This document shows positions 21,893 through 33,004 of a stretch of 64,000 nucleotides of DNA, one piece after another; within the stretch, counting starts at the first letter, position 1, and the number at the start of each line of letters is the position of its first letter. Below the pieces are notes generated by a model. That model was not told the origin of the DNA. It did not search any database and worked only from the letters and a program-made list of their open reading frames with translations. The position numbers and the translations under genes were made by a program. The DNA is from Cystobasidiopsis lactophilus (taxonomy: Eukaryota > Basidiomycota > Agaricostilbomycetes > Agaricostilbales > Chionosphaeraceae): positions 5,019,631-5,083,630 of the forward strand of contig BCIO01000001.1 in the NCBI GenBank assembly GCA_001599975.1, read 5' to 3'.

Positions 21893-22756
21893 ATGAACTC
21901 GCCAAGTACCCCCCCGCCATTTGGTGCTGACCCCAGCTTTTTCGCAGAGCGGCGCCAGTCGAATGGGCGGCCACCTGAGCCGCCGCCGCCGCCGCCGCCG
22001 CCGCCATTGATGAGCGAAGCGGTGCCGCCGCCACCGGAGCGCATCGTCTCCTACTTCCGCAATGTGGGCGATGAGAAATTCCAACCGCGAAAAGTTTGAA
22101 CTGAAAGAAGGAGGGAGAGTCGCAGTCATTGGCGCAGGAGAACTTGCAGGGCGTTCGAGAGGGCCGGGAGCCGCTCTTTTCAGGGCCGGAAGACCTGGAG
22201 CAAGCTGCCCAGGCTTTTGCGTCCGCGCAGCTCGAGTACTTGAAAGCACAAGAGGCCAGTCAGCGGCAACAGCAAAAGCTAGCGACGCCGAAGGAGGCGC
22301 ACCTGGCCGAAGAGAAGGAGAGGCGCTTCTCGATGGGAGGGGTTCCGCCGGCTTCTGAGGTTCCGCTCTTTGACCCACGAGTGCCAGTTCGGCCCTTGCT
22401 CTTTGCGCTTCTTGATGCGTTGCTGAACAAGGTGACAGCAGGCCAGCGATTACACCAAAACGCCACTGCCGGCTGGGATGGATCCGTACCGCCCGCATCC
22501 GCCAATGCATGCGACGTCTTTCCCGAGCCACAGCCGGCCTTCCTACGACGGGCAATTCGTGCAACCACCATATGGGCATCTCCCACACCATTACCCGGGG
22601 ATGCAAGGAGGAGGGCCGGAGACTGACGGGGCGTGCTTGTTGTGCTGCTTGTCCATGCTAGGGTGTTGCTGCTTGGAGCAGGAGAGTCTGGCCTGGCGTA
22701 GTGGGAGGAATCGGGTGCCAAGGCCAAGGGGTGCAATACAATGGTGGAGGCTTTGA
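21893..22756 (+). CDS. CYSTM-like Cys-rich tail protein
   Basis: Exons 21893..22093, 22138..22359 and 22439..22756 (246 aa); introns 44 and 79 nt. The N-terminus is Pro-rich with a run of nine prolines. A middle helical part is Glu/Gln/Ala-rich. The later region is rich in Pro, His and Tyr and leads into GACLLCCLSMLGCCCLEQ, a Cys-rich hydrophobic segment like the CYSTM module that anchors small stress-related tail proteins in membranes. In known CYSTM proteins this module is the very C-terminus, whereas here some 25 further residues follow, so a last intron or an earlier stop may have been missed. Start chosen at the first ATG giving a continuous Pro-rich frame; an upstream in-frame ATG at 21785 is possible. 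Confidence 0.6.
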
Positions 22757-22800
22757 ACATGAAAAGGTGTGGGATGCAAAATGACAAGATGGAAAAATCT

Positions 22801-24158
22801 TCAGGTGGCCATGTCGACATCTTGGTCGCTGTCCTCGTCTTCCCATTCCGCCTCGCTGTTGTCGTCCTCGTTGGGGTTGGAGTGAGGCACGCCGTGCTGG
22901 TACAGGAGCTGGAGCATGTGCTTGACGTGCTCGACCATCTCTTCGTCCTCCTCGTCCTTGTCGTCGTTTTGATGTTGGATCTGTGAGAGACGACATCAAT
23001 TGGGGAGCTCGATGAGCTACATCGAAAGGGTCCGCTCACGAGCAAGCAAGCCGTAAAGGCGTCCCTTGCATCGCAGGCCAGATTGAGCATGTCGCCCTCC
23101 AGCGCCGGGGCGGCCTCGAAGACGGCCTCGATGCGGAGGAACAGGTTCAAGCCGAGCAAGTACTGAATCTGAGCGTCCTCTGCGTCCTCATTCTCCAGGC
23201 CGACGAGCACGTCGTGGGCGGAGGCGTGCTGGGAGGTTTCGATGAACAGCTTGGCCAAGGCGATGCGGGATGCGAAAGGCGGTATTAGCGGGCTGCCTGT
23301 AGATCTCGACATGACGCTCAGCAACACCATTGCTGTCGTATGCGGCAAGACTCTTACCCTCTTCCAAATCTTTCCACAAAGACCAGGCTCGGTCGAGCGC
23401 ATCCAAAGCTTCCGGCTCCCGGTGCTGGCTCAACCGCACGGAGGCCAGGGTTTGGTAGATCTCCGAGTCGGACGGGTCGACGGCAGAAGCTAGCTGGAGG
23501 TACTCCTCGCACTTTTGCTCGGCGTCCGCTTCAAAGCTGTGCTCTCACGATGACCTTAGCCCACTGCAAGAGCTAAAGGGAGGCGGCGACGCACCAAAGA
23601 TCGGTCAAGTAGAGTTCTGTCATGCCAATCAACGCCCGGCTGGCGCTGCGGCGCACCTCGGCCTCGGTGGAGCCAGCGTCGAGCTTGGCCTTGAGCAAAG
23701 TGAACGCCTGGCCAAAGTGGGTGAGCGCTTCTTGGGCGTCCGAGATCTGGGCCAAGTAGAGGAAGATGGACGGCGCGGGGTTGGGCAGGGCAGCGGCTTG
23801 AAGCAGGTGCTGAGAGGGACACAAGCCGAGTGAGCAAAAAACTTGGGCCTTGCTCGTGAAATGGGCAGCGGGAGCTCACAGCTTTGGCGGCCTCCTCCTG
23901 CTCTAGCTCCAGCTCAACCACAGCGATCGTCTCCAAGCCAGCTGCGTGCTTGGGCTCGAGCTGCAGCGCCCGCGCGCAGAATTGGTGGGCGAGCTCGAAT
24001 TCGCAGGTGGCCACCAGCTCGTCCGCCTTCTCCAGCAACTCGGCCGCGCTGTACGGGCTCGCCGTGCTCGTCGTGGCAGCTGCTGTTGGCGCTGGCACAG
24101 GTGCAGCGGCTTGGGCTGCTTGCCGCTTGGCTTTTTGGCGGGCGACGGAGCGGCCCAT
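22801..24158 (-). CDS. ACL4: Acl4-like ribosome assembly chaperone (TPR protein)
   Basis: Five exons on the minus strand: 24158..23880, 23809..23595, 23536..23358, 23296..23040, 22980..22801 (369 aa); introns 70, 58, 61 and 59 nt. The protein is helical with tandem TPR-like units from about residue 40 (LLEKADELVATCEFELAHQF, then repeated 34-residue patterns). It ends in an acidic tail with many Asp/Glu. Length, the basic N-terminus (KAKRQAAQ), the TPR block and the acidic tail match Acl4, the dedicated chaperone that escorts ribosomal protein L4 into pre-60S particles in the nucleus. A general TPR protein is the alternative. The 3' end lies 44 bp from the convergent CYSTM-like gene. Confidence 0.78.
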
Positions 24159-24390
24159 TGTTTTCGTTCGAGGTCAACAAATTTTTGTGGGAGCATGACG
24201 ATTTGCGAGGCGGGTTTATTCATGGGTTTTGGTATCCTTAAAGTGCTACAATTCGTAATATGCAATGTCCAGTCTAAGCCAGCCCTTGAGCCAGGTGTGG
24301 AGCATCTTCGCGAAACGAACTGTGAGCCTGGTTGGTTCAACGGATGGCCCTGCCATTTGAGAGGTCAACTTACTCACGAGAGGGACACTG

Positions 24391-27300
24391 TCAGCTCATG
24401 AGTGCCTCGCCGACAACGAACAGCAGGGACATGAAGGCGATCAGCATGTTGGCGATGGCAAAGTGGGAGATCGACTGGCCAATCTCCAACCAGGACCCTT
24501 GATCCGTAACCAGATGGAAAAAGTTGACCGTCAAGACGTCGCTGATGGTTAGTGAGATGAGGAAGATGGCGAAAGGGGGAAGGTGTAAAGCCTTATTGAG
24601 GGCGCAGGTGACCGACGCCACCACCAAGAACGGCACAAAGATCTTGTAGAGCAGCAAGGCGGCCATCAGGAAGGGCGAGAAGACGGGCACCAGCCGGAAG
24701 ACGGACTCGAGGTAGAAGGACGAGATGGACGCGATGTTGCCCGTGCCGAAGAAGCCGACGTGGACGAAGAAGAGGAGGAAGAAGGCCATCCGCACCTCTT
24801 GCAGCCCTATCGTCCCCCTCGTCGTCGCACCTTTGTCCTTACTTTGCGACACAGCACGTGTCTCTGTGTAGAGGCGGGACTCAAGCTGGAACCAGAGGAC
24901 CAGCACGCAGGAGAAGGAGGCGTAGAACAGCGTTTCGTAGGAGAGCGTGAGCATGATGTAGGAGGGCGCCAAGGACCAAATGAGGCCGATGAGGCGCTGA
25001 GTGGGCTGCTTGAAGATCCTTTTCGAGGCGTAGGCGCACCCGAGCGAGGAGGCTGTCCACTCGTTAGTGAGGCCCTTCGCCGCGACTTGCGCTTGACGAC
25101 CTACCCAAGATCAGCCATCCAGGCACTTGTACCCACAACGGTAGGCCAGTCTTGTCTCTGAGAGCCGAGGAGCCGAAAGTGACGATGATGCCGGCCACAC
25201 TTGGCAGAGAGATCTTGGCATCAAATCAGTCCAAACCCCAGCTCATGGAAGATTGCGCTCCACTCACCAACGAAAGGACTAGTATCATAATGTCGCTCTG
25301 ACCAAGACTTGCTGGAAGCTTGAGTGAAAGCAATGGGGTCGCGCACACCCAAACGAAAGGGGAGAAGCAAAAGACGGCCGCCCCTGCTTGGCTGCGCACT
25401 CAGACGGCTTTCAGTACCTTCAAGACAAACTCAGGACAACACCAACGCACACACGACTAATGTTTTCGCGCAGCACAGCCGATTGGCGAGGGTAGTCAGC
25501 AGTGGCCAAGCAAGAGACAGCCCAGCTCAAGACGAGCAGTTTGTGTCGGCGAAGGAAGGACCACGGCATGCCTAGAACCGGCCACGCAACGCCAAGTAGA
25601 ACCAACCCAATCGACCACGCCTCGCGCTTGAAGTATCCCACAACCGAAAGTTCCAGCATGGCCACCAGGAAGATTGCGGCACCGGAGAGCTTGAGCAAGG
25701 ATGGAAGCCGTACCCGCCGCCACACTCGCCAAAGCCCCCCCACGCATGACCAAAAGAAACACGGGAAGACGGAGTAGACGTAGTAGGAAAAGGGAGCTCG
25801 TTCGGTGACAAATTTGGCGATCGCCACCACCAGGACACAAACCGGGAGCAGGCAAGCTTTGTAGTCGAAGACCAGCGAATTTTCCGAAGGTCCTGCAGCA
25901 ACAAATTGATAGAGAATGAAAGTAGCGCTGAACGCCATCCAGCCCCAATAACCGAGAAGCACAATGGTCTCCAACAAGAGCCAATCATAGTCGTGAAGGT
26001 ATTTGATGCCGTCTAGTGAGGCGGTCATGAGATCTTCGATCTCGGACATGGCCGAGGAGTAGCTTTGCTTAGCCAATTGTTGGTCGATGGACTGGATCCG
26101 GGACTGAATCGACTTGATAGACGTCTTGTCGAGTGGAAGCTCGGCAAAGGGTTGATAGCGCAGAGTATGTGCCACCTTGAAAGCCTGTTTGGTGAGGAAC
26201 TGTTCCAGCACGCCCCTGGCGTTTGCGAAGGCCACATGAGCACGGTCAGACAGAGGCGCCGCAAGGTAGTCCAGTGGCACTTTGCCAACTGAGTTTCCCG
26301 GAAAGCGATTGCCGAGAAGAGCAGTCTGTGGTCGTTGTCAGATCTTCCAGGATGGGCGAGAGGATAGTATCGTACGGCAAGGGCGGCCACATCAGCTTGT
26401 TCGACGTCAATCTTAACATTCAGCGTAGAGTTCCATTCTGTCAGAAAAGGGTCGTCTGCTGGGGGTTTTTGAAAAGGCTGCACTCCAGCGCCCCAGGCAA
26501 TTAAAGGCGTCCGCGTGTTGTCACTGTTCCGCTTTATATTCAGAGACGTACGGGCCTGGAAAAGACACGCTTACGGGTGCCCATCACCGTGATTGCCGAT
26601 CTCACTTTGCGTTCGTCAGCTGTAGCTCCTGAGAAGTACGGATTTCGGGACTCACGACATCCCATGATCTGCGGTGAAGAGGAACGCTGTGCGCTCATCG
26701 TTGAAGAATTCCTCAAATAGCAGCTCCACCTTTTGCACAATAGCATCAACAGCTTGGATGTTGCGGTAGTACTCGGGCGAATGAGGGCGGTAGGCGTGCC
26801 CCGTTGTGTCCAACCCTAGCAGGTGCAGGAAAAACAAGTTGCCCGTCTGAGACACGGCCGAGCGCAGCTGTGGGTCGGAAGAGGCATTGGCGAACAGAGT
26901 TTGGACATGATGCAGAACCCAAATGTCCAAGTTTACCGCATCTGAGAGCAAAGTCAAACGTCAGCAAACCGGCCCTAGTCAGCCGGCGTGAACTAACCTT
27001 GAGTGAAGTCTTCGACGTGAGCATCGTAGCACCACATGTCAACCTTGCCATGATCTGCTCCGTGCACAAACATTGGGACAATGTCCGGCGATCCGAAGCC
27101 ATAGGCCTTTGTACTCTGATTGAAGACGGAGTCAAAGTGCACCGGATTCACTTTCCACCCTGTGTAATATGCATCAAGCAATAGGCGTTTGCATGAGAAT
27201 TACAAGAGTCTCACCCCTCAACACAGCCGAAGGGTCTTCGTACATCCCGGCGAGCAAGGCAACATGCCCAGGCCTGCTCTCGGTGGGCACCCGCGTATGA

Positions 27301-27893
27301 GACACGCCCCAAGCTGCCTTCGCGCCCAACATTAGCGACTTTAAGTAAGGCGCTGGGGTGGTGTAGCCTGGTGGAGCGACAGAGGATTTGATGGATGCAC
27401 CGCGGGCGAGTTCGAGTGGAAGAGTGGCCAATCTTGCGAACGGCGGATCTGGTACGACATTGAACAACTTGTCTGCTCTTAGACCATCGCCTGGATTCGA
27501 CAAGACGAAACGTATCAGTATTGTGTTGGCAAATCGATAGGCAGCAAGCATGGAGCGCGTTCAGTAAAAGTTGACTTGGTCTAACCACGGCCAAGAGCCG
27601 AAGCTCTCGGCATCTTCAATTAAAACATAAAAAATTGATATGCATCATGTGTTGAGAAAGAAGTTTGTCGGAGAGGAAGAAAGGAGCGAGCAGACTTTGA
27701 AAAAGGAGCTCTCACCGACAATGAACACCAGCCGGTCCGCCAGGGGCTTCGTCAGAGCAGGTTGGTATCGCTCTGAGACGTCTACAACGGGAGACGAGAA
27801 GTAAAGATCGAAAATGGACCAGAGGAAGCAGGCATGAAAAAGGACCGAAAGCAGCACGAAAATCGGCACAACACTCTGCGGTCGCGACGCCAT
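24391..27893 (-). CDS. MCD4: GPI ethanolamine phosphate transferase 1 (Mcd4/PIG-N)
   Basis: Start ATG 27893, stop 24391, minus strand. Well-supported exons: 27893..27716, 27490..27215, 27159..26998, 26941..26656, 26604..26575 (30 nt), 26523..26376, and a long exon from 26325; the exons downstream of about 25500 cover the C-terminal membrane domain but their junctions are not all fixed. It adds ethanolamine phosphate to the first mannose of GPI precursors in the ER. Signs: N-terminal membrane anchor, [51 protein letters not shown]...[32 protein letters not shown], then many membrane helices ending in a [12 protein letters not shown] block. The metal-binding D and H residues of the phosphatase-like fold are present. 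The first intron is about 225 nt, far longer than the rest. Confidence 0.9.
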
Positions 27894-28218
27894 GCTTGCT
27901 GAAGACTGCTCCGCGTGTACAGAAGCTGCTGAAGGCACCCTCACGACGGTCACCAGGACTCAATCATGAGTAAATGCGTCGGCGCGAGATCAAAAGGGGC
28001 GGTGAGACTGTTCAAGTTGATCATGAATTTCGAGACTCCATTTTTTGGGCACTCTTGGTGCACTTATAGCTCTCTATATACACGTCCAAAAGTCAAACGC
28101 GATTTACGCTGTTATTGTGATCCACAACCAGCAAGAAGCGCCCTCCACCCTCTAGGTCAGAGCTGAGCAACTCTGCTAAAAGTGGGCGGTGGCGAAAGCG
28201 AGTGCTGACTGTGGGACA
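27894..28218. other. intergenic region upstream of MCD4
   Basis: Promoter region of MCD4, with an AT-rich TATATAG-like patch on the minus strand near 28070..28080, plus the 3' flank of the next minus-strand gene. Nothing else recognised. Confidence 0.5.
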
Positions 28219-28828
28219 TCATCTGTTGTATTCGCAGTGAATGGCCTCGCCGTTAGACCCATCGAACCGCAAGGTCCATTGCCAACCACCAGCGTCCGCA
28301 GAAGAGGACGTGGGCAGCACCCTCCCCATCGAGAGAAACAGCGGAACAAGGAGGTCAGGAACCACCAGGACAAAGAGCTTTATTCGGAGCCACTCGTTCG
28401 TCTGGCTGTCACGAAGGAGGAACGGGAAGAGCGCGCTGCCAATCGAGGTGGCCGGCCCGCCAATGATAGTGGCGATCTGAACGCCAGCGTCTCTTTCGTT
28501 GACGTGAGGACGATTGGCTTCTGGGATGGAGTCCAAGAGGGTCTGTAATCAGAGAGCCGTGGAGAGTCAGAGCTGATTGTCGGGAGCTCTGGCAAGAAGA
28601 ACTTACTTTAGAAACAAACGCTCCGCTTCCTCCAGCGATGCAGATCCCAAAAGAACCGTCCGTGTCTCCAGAGGGAAACTCTAAACGACCCAGAAGGTTC
28701 GGACTGTTGGCCATCGACATGATGGAGGGGTCCCTGAAAGCCGTCGCAACAGTGAGACCCCGGTGGGTGTCGTCGTATACAGTTCGGATTGGCGGACTCT
28801 GAGCATAAGACGGAGGAGTGTTGGCCAT
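28219..28828 (-). CDS. small membrane protein, unknown
   Basis: Exons 28828..28607 and 28542..28219 on the minus strand (181 aa); the 64-nt intron (28543..28606) has GTAAGT and TTACAG ends. Residues 1-60 are Ser/Pro/Thr-rich. A Gly-rich hydrophobic segment FGICIAGGSGAFVSK is followed by two stronger membrane segments (about residues 95-120, with IATIIGGPATSIGSALF, and 130-150, with LFVLVVPDLLVPLF). No family recognised. The frame could start further upstream (in-frame codons to 28933), but the called ATG is the first of two plausible starts and the region upstream is Arg/Gln-rich without pattern. It is the first of three minus-strand orphan membrane genes in a row. Confidence 0.55.
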
Positions 28829-29387
28829 GGTGCGTTGCGTGGCAATTCTAGTCTGTCGCCGAGGCTGGTCAAGAAGAGTCGGGCCTTCTAGTCTTTTCTT
28901 TTGTGAGGGCGGGTTAAGAGCTCGCGGAGTCAACTTGTGGGCAGTGGCGAGAAGGCGACAGCTTGTTATATGGCAAGGATAGCGTTAGGGAGAGGGAAAT
29001 TATGCGGTTGCTCAGATATTAGTTCTGTGCAGTCAGCCTGAGCGTTGCGCGCCAAAAATTGGCAAAATATGAGCGCTGGATCGCTTCCTCACTCTCGTTG
29101 CACCCCTTTTCTCTAACCACAACAGAATGCACCATACTCCCCCACCGAGCTGCTTTCAAACACTCGGCCTCACCGAGTCCGTGTGAATAGGGATGCGCAA
29201 AATATGGGCAACCAACTCTAATAAAGGTGGCGTAGGTGAATCGCATCCCGTTCGAAAAGAGGCGGGTCACGAAGTCACGAAGAGCAAGGCCCGAAGAAGA
29301 AACCAGGACGGTGGAGATGCGCTGGAAAGGCAGCTAGAAGCAGAGTTGTGGCACGAAATGCGCATCAAGCAACAACAGCCTGACCCC
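28829..29387. other. intergenic region
   Basis: About 560 bp between the small membrane protein and the first of the paired orphan membrane genes, all on the minus strand. Includes an AT-rich patch around 28970..29050. No repeat or RNA gene recognised. Confidence 0.45.
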
Positions 29388-30005
29388 TTAATACACAACA
29401 GAGCGATCGGGCACTTGCGGCGGTGGGGCAGCGTAAGAGCCGTAAGAACCTTGCTGAGGTGCGAAGGATCCGGGAAAGAAAGGGTGGAACGCAGGATTGG
29501 GCTTGCGCCGACAAGACCACCACATCAGGCCAACGAACGCGAGGAATCCTACGATGGCTCCTATCATGTACCATTTGCTACGAGGACAAATATCCGTTAC
29601 TCTCTTCCAGGATGTCTTGAATGGCAAGAAACGCCTTACTACAAACGATAGCTGGCGAGTCTTCGTCATTAACAATCACCGCGACGTCCAAACCGCGGCG
29701 CAGAAAGCTCACCATGCTTTTGTGCCATATAGACCTAAACGTGGGCACATGCCCATGCATATCGTTACGTCAGCATGGCAAAGGCGAGACTGCATCGGCG
29801 ACATGTCAATGGAATCGTCGTCGTCGGGATCTTCGCTCCTTCGGATAATGCGCGGTATCGGACTAGGTGAGGGAAGTCGTGCCCCCTTCGCGGGATTGTC
29901 TGCCTGCGTCGGCGTCGGCGTCGGCGGCTGGCCTCCCGGCGGTCGAAACTTGGCAAGACAGCTGGCAACGAACCAGACGATAACAAGAAAGGGCAAGACT
30001 CTCAT
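29388..30005 (-). CDS. orphan type I membrane protein, pair member B
   Basis: Exons 30005..29713 and 29577..29388 on the minus strand (160 aa), intron 135 nt. Layout: cleavable signal peptide (MRVLPFLVIVWFVASCLA), a Pro/Thr-rich and then Asp-rich linker, and a conserved module S-P-M-Q-S-R-L-C...C-M-G-M-C-P ending at residue 97. Across the intron comes a membrane helix (KWYMIGAIVGFLAFVGLMWW) with a basic stop-transfer sequence, and a cytosolic tail with F-x-P-x-G-S-Y-G-S-Y and PQ-P-RS. The neighbour at 30393..31020 has the same order of parts and intron position. I know no family with this Cys module. A short extracellular sensor, adaptor or cell-surface antigen is possible, but function is unknown. 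Confidence 0.7.
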
Positions 30006-30392
30006 TTATTATGCGACCACTGCGTTGGTAGTCCAGGTATGAGTTGGCGTTTAGAAGACAGACGTCGGTTCGCTTCCAGGAATGCCAGCTGTCGAAACGA
30101 ACGCTAGAACAAAGGGACCAAGCAACACAAGGTGTGGGAGATAATGACAAAGTAGTGTTAGTGTTGGTGCAGTGGAAACGCCGAGCAGTGGCCACAAGGA
30201 GCGGATTGAATAAAAGGGCATCGGCCAGTGAACGGCAACATCCGTGGTGGGCTAACTGCCCCGTGCGAAACGTCAGCGCCTCATCTAAGGACAATACAAA
30301 TGTCATCCATACCGCCTCCGGGAGCAGGACCCAGGCAGAATACAGAGGGCGTAACAGAGTAGCGGCCGAAAATCGGTGCTCCAGCCAGACAT
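30006..30392. other. intergenic region inside the orphan pair
   Basis: Promoter of member B and 3' flank of member A. An open frame on the plus strand runs through it but is a shadow without start context or motif. Confidence 0.45.
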
Positions 30393-31020
30393 CTAGTAAT
30401 ACCCAATGGAGCGATTTGGAATCTGTGGAGCTGCCGCACCGTATGAGCCGTAAGATCCTTGGGCGGGACCAAAAGACCCTTGAGGGGCGGGTTGGAACGG
30501 AGGGTTGTGTTTACGCCGCTGCCGATACCACACCAGCAGGCCAACAAAGCCCAGGAATGCCACAACGCCTCCTATCATGTACCATTTGCTACGAAGAGAT
30601 AGTTCTTCAGCTATCTTTTTCTGAGGCGGCTGGCCCAAGAGCCTTACCCCCCAAAATAGTAGCTGACCCATCTCCCTAAGCATTCATAGAGTCGTCCCAG
30701 ACTGCGACGGAATAAACTTACCACAGTCGAATGCCATCTGTTCCCATCTGTGGGCACATACCCATGCAGAACGTCACAGTATTGCCGCAAAGGCGGGACT
30801 GCATTGGTGTCATATCGTCGTCGTCGTCGTCGTCATCGCGCTTTCTGATGAAGCGGTGGAGTGAAGGAGGCCTTCGTCGAGGGAGAGAGTCCTGAGGGAC
30901 ATTCAGGCCAAGGTCAATACGGGGCAGCGTCGGCGTTGCCATTCGAGGTGTTGGCGGCAAGCATGCTGCAAGACCGAAAGAGGCGAACCAGACAGCGCTG
31001 GCCAAGAGGGCAACTCTCAT
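30393..31020 (-). CDS. orphan type I membrane protein, pair member A
   Basis: Exons 31020..30722 and 30588..30393 on the minus strand (164 aa), intron 133 nt in the same place and phase as the 135-nt intron of member B. Signal peptide MRVALLASAVWFASFGLAAC, Pro/Arg-rich linker, a run of eight Asp coded by a GAC/GAT repeat, then T-P-M-Q-S-R-L-C...C-M-G-M-C-P. The membrane helix starts KWYMIGGVVAFLGFVGLLVWY, followed by RQRRK and a tail ending in G-S-Y-G-S-Y...PQ-PNRS. Similarity to B is strong in the Cys module, helix and tail and absent in the linker, which suggests an old tandem duplication with constraint on those parts. Function unknown. Confidence 0.7.
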
Positions 31021-31833
31021 TTACTGTCGTATGTAAGTCGACTAGACGGAACCTAAAGACGGACCGACGCCTATTGCGAGGAAGGAGAAATGCGAAGGTG
31101 TCTGGCAGGCGTTGGCGAAGTTGGGCAGCACAAAGGGACCACTTCGGCAGTTGTGGGAGAGTCATCTGGGATGCAAACATGATGAGCTTGCATATTAAGC
31201 AATGAACGAGAGTTTGCCGAACCGCGCATGCTCCTTGGTGGCGACAACATCAGCCGGCGAAGCTCAGAGCTAAAGGCAGTCCTTTCAAGCGCACCTAAGT
31301 AGAGCTAGTCGCTTGATTCTACACGATCTGTGGAACACCAGGCGGTGCTTCGACGAAATCAGCCCCATTGCCCATAGCAAAAAAATGCGGAGAAGAGAGA
31401 GTGTGGTTCAGGGCAAAATGATGTTGTCTGTAACCAGTGTCGCGAGCCGAAGCTTGCACGACGACTTATAGAAATCTCAAGTATTAAAAACGTGGTTTGC
31501 ATCATGTCCGGAGCGCGGAAGTCGGCGCATCGGCAGCAGAACGAAATATGAAGGGCGGGCCCTCACCAAGGATGCAGGCACAGGCGATCGATAGAGACGA
31601 TTCTGGTGTACTAGAGCAAAGCCAGGTGAAGCAGAGAGGAAGGCCGAGGAGCAAAGCAGGGGAAACAGCGCGGCCAAAGCGAGAATGAGAATCCGGGGAA
31701 GATCGTCGTGCGGCGCAAAGTTGTCGAGACTCAAAAGGTCGAGCGATTAGGCAAGGCAAAGTGTCGCTCAAGACATTCAAACAAGGCCACAGGAAGCAGG
31801 CCTGAAGGACATGAGGGTAGTCCAGGCCGCACA
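31021..31833. other. long intergenic region, no gene found
   Basis: About 800 bp. A minus-strand open frame near 31500..31840 has short stretches that recall the MCD4 start (ACFLW) but no sustained match. No repeat, RNA or mobile element recognised. Should hold the promoter of orphan A and the 3' flank of RSM10. Confidence 0.45.
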
Positions 31834-32451
31834 TCAAGCGGCGCTTGGTGGTAATGCACTGTCCATTGTGTCTCCAGGCGTCGTGGCCTCCGGCGCGGGC
31901 TGCCCTTCAAACTGTCGAGCCAGCTCTTCAGCTTGAGCTGAGATGTCCTCCTCCGTCGACCGTTTGCCCCTTCCTGACCTCGCCTCCCCTTCCAACGCCG
32001 GCAGACCGGCCTGCTGCCCATCCGCCGCGAAGCCCACCGGCCGGTGGACGAACTGCTGCGTCTTGTAGCCTATCCCCGGCACCGAGTGGGCCTGTAGGTA
32101 CTGCAGCCACACGCTGACCACGGCCTCGTCCGCGTCCCAGAGCTTGAGCAGCCTTTTGTGCGTTTTGCGCTCGAACGTCTCTTGCGACTTTTTGTGGACA
32201 AAGGCGCCTTTAGGGACCGCTTGCCGCTCTGTCCGGGTTGGCAGGTGGACGACGTTGGAGCAGGGGATGTTGAGGGCCGCAGCCGCTCGCCGGGCGAATT
32301 CGACGGCGAGCTCGAGCTCGGCCCTGCTGTCGCCATAAGAGCGCATTTGAACGGACGCCACATGGACGCCGTGAGACTGAGGGACGATGGCAGGCGGACG
32401 GTGGCCCAACAAGAGGCCAGACGTCGGGTTGGCCGGGTTTCTGTGGCGCAT
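31834..32451 (-). CDS. RSM10: mitochondrial small-subunit ribosomal protein uS10m
   Basis: Single exon on the minus strand (205 aa), ATG at 32451. The S10 core is clear: VASVQMRSYGDSRAELELAV (start of the fold), then AALNIPCSNVVHLPTRTE, a loop with KGAFVHKKSQETFERKTHKR, and WDADEAVVSVWLQYLQAHSVPGIGYK. Fungal Rsm10 belongs to the mitochondrial 37S subunit. The about 30 residues before the core are Arg/His/Pro-rich and serve as a possible import signal, although short; an upstream exon cannot be excluded. The C-terminal about 70 residues are Glu/Gln/Ala-rich, absent from bacterial S10. It is divergent from the orphan X1 gene, and the intervening space contains the first 187-bp repeat copy. Confidence 0.88.
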   Translation of the reverse strand: MRHRNPANPTSGLLLGHRPPAIVPQSHGVHVASVQMRSYGDSRAELELAVEFARRAAAALNIPCSNVVHLPTRTERQAVPKGAFVHKKSQETFERKTHKRLLKLWDADEAVVSVWLQYLQAHSVPGIGYKTQQFVHRPVGFAADGQQAGLPALEGEARSGRGKRSTEEDISAQAEELARQFEGQPAPEATTPGDTMDSALPPSAA

Positions 32452-32534
32452 TAAATTTTGAGCTTCTCAAAACAAGCGAACCCAACCAAGCGGGCAACGC
32501 ACAGGCGAGGAGCAGCAGGGGCAAGCGCGGATGT

Positions 32535-32721
32535 AGACGCCACTGAGGACGCCTGTCGCTGCAGCAGTTTGGGCAGTCGGTTCATCATCGCCGCTAGGCT
32601 CGAGGTCGACTTGGGTCAGGGAGCGCGGGTCGCCTTCGCTCGGCCAGGGTCGCTGCCTGCTCGCTGCCTTGTGGTCGCTCTCGTATGCTGTTTAAGACCG
32701 TGGATGCTGCCTGAATGAGTC
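32535..32721 (+). repeat. 187-bp direct repeat, copy 1
   Basis: Runs without gaps against 34751..34937; by hand count about 19 of 187 positions differ (roughly 90% identity). The best-kept part is the last 70 bp, from CTCGCTGCCTTGTGGTCGCT to the end (GAATGAGTC), and a shared CATGG-containing patch follows shortly after in both copies. It lies between RSM10 and orphan X1, upstream of the X1 start by about 280 bp. Confidence 0.85.
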
Positions 32722-33004
32722 TCCCGCGCCTTCGCTGCCTTATCCATTCGTGGCCATGGAATTGTGGCCTGGTCCAGTCACGGCTCTAGCATTTCCTGCT
32801 CCATGTTTAGGCATTGGCGCTTTCCACAATGCTCTCGAGCCGCATAGGGACCTACGGGGCTCGAGTAAACCCGTCATATGACACTGCCTCGCTGGGCCCG
32901 GAAGACGACTGTTTCCCTGTCCTCTCTATTCTATCCCGGTCCTCGACTGTTTTGCCCAAGCCCTTGCTCTCAACCGTTCTTCTCAACCGTTCTTGAAAGA
33001 ATCT

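Noticed and set aside
30649-30676. A mini-exon inside the intron of orphan membrane protein A
   Set aside because: Splice sites look good but the exon length breaks the reading phase with the next exon.
29193-30679. Long plus-strand open frames opposite the orphan membrane pair
   Set aside because: They mirror the coding regions on the minus strand and lack start context, introns and recognisable domains.
31502-31837. Possible decayed copy of the MCD4 5' end
   Set aside because: Only a few residues (ACFLW) and short nucleotide stretches agree; similarity does not extend.
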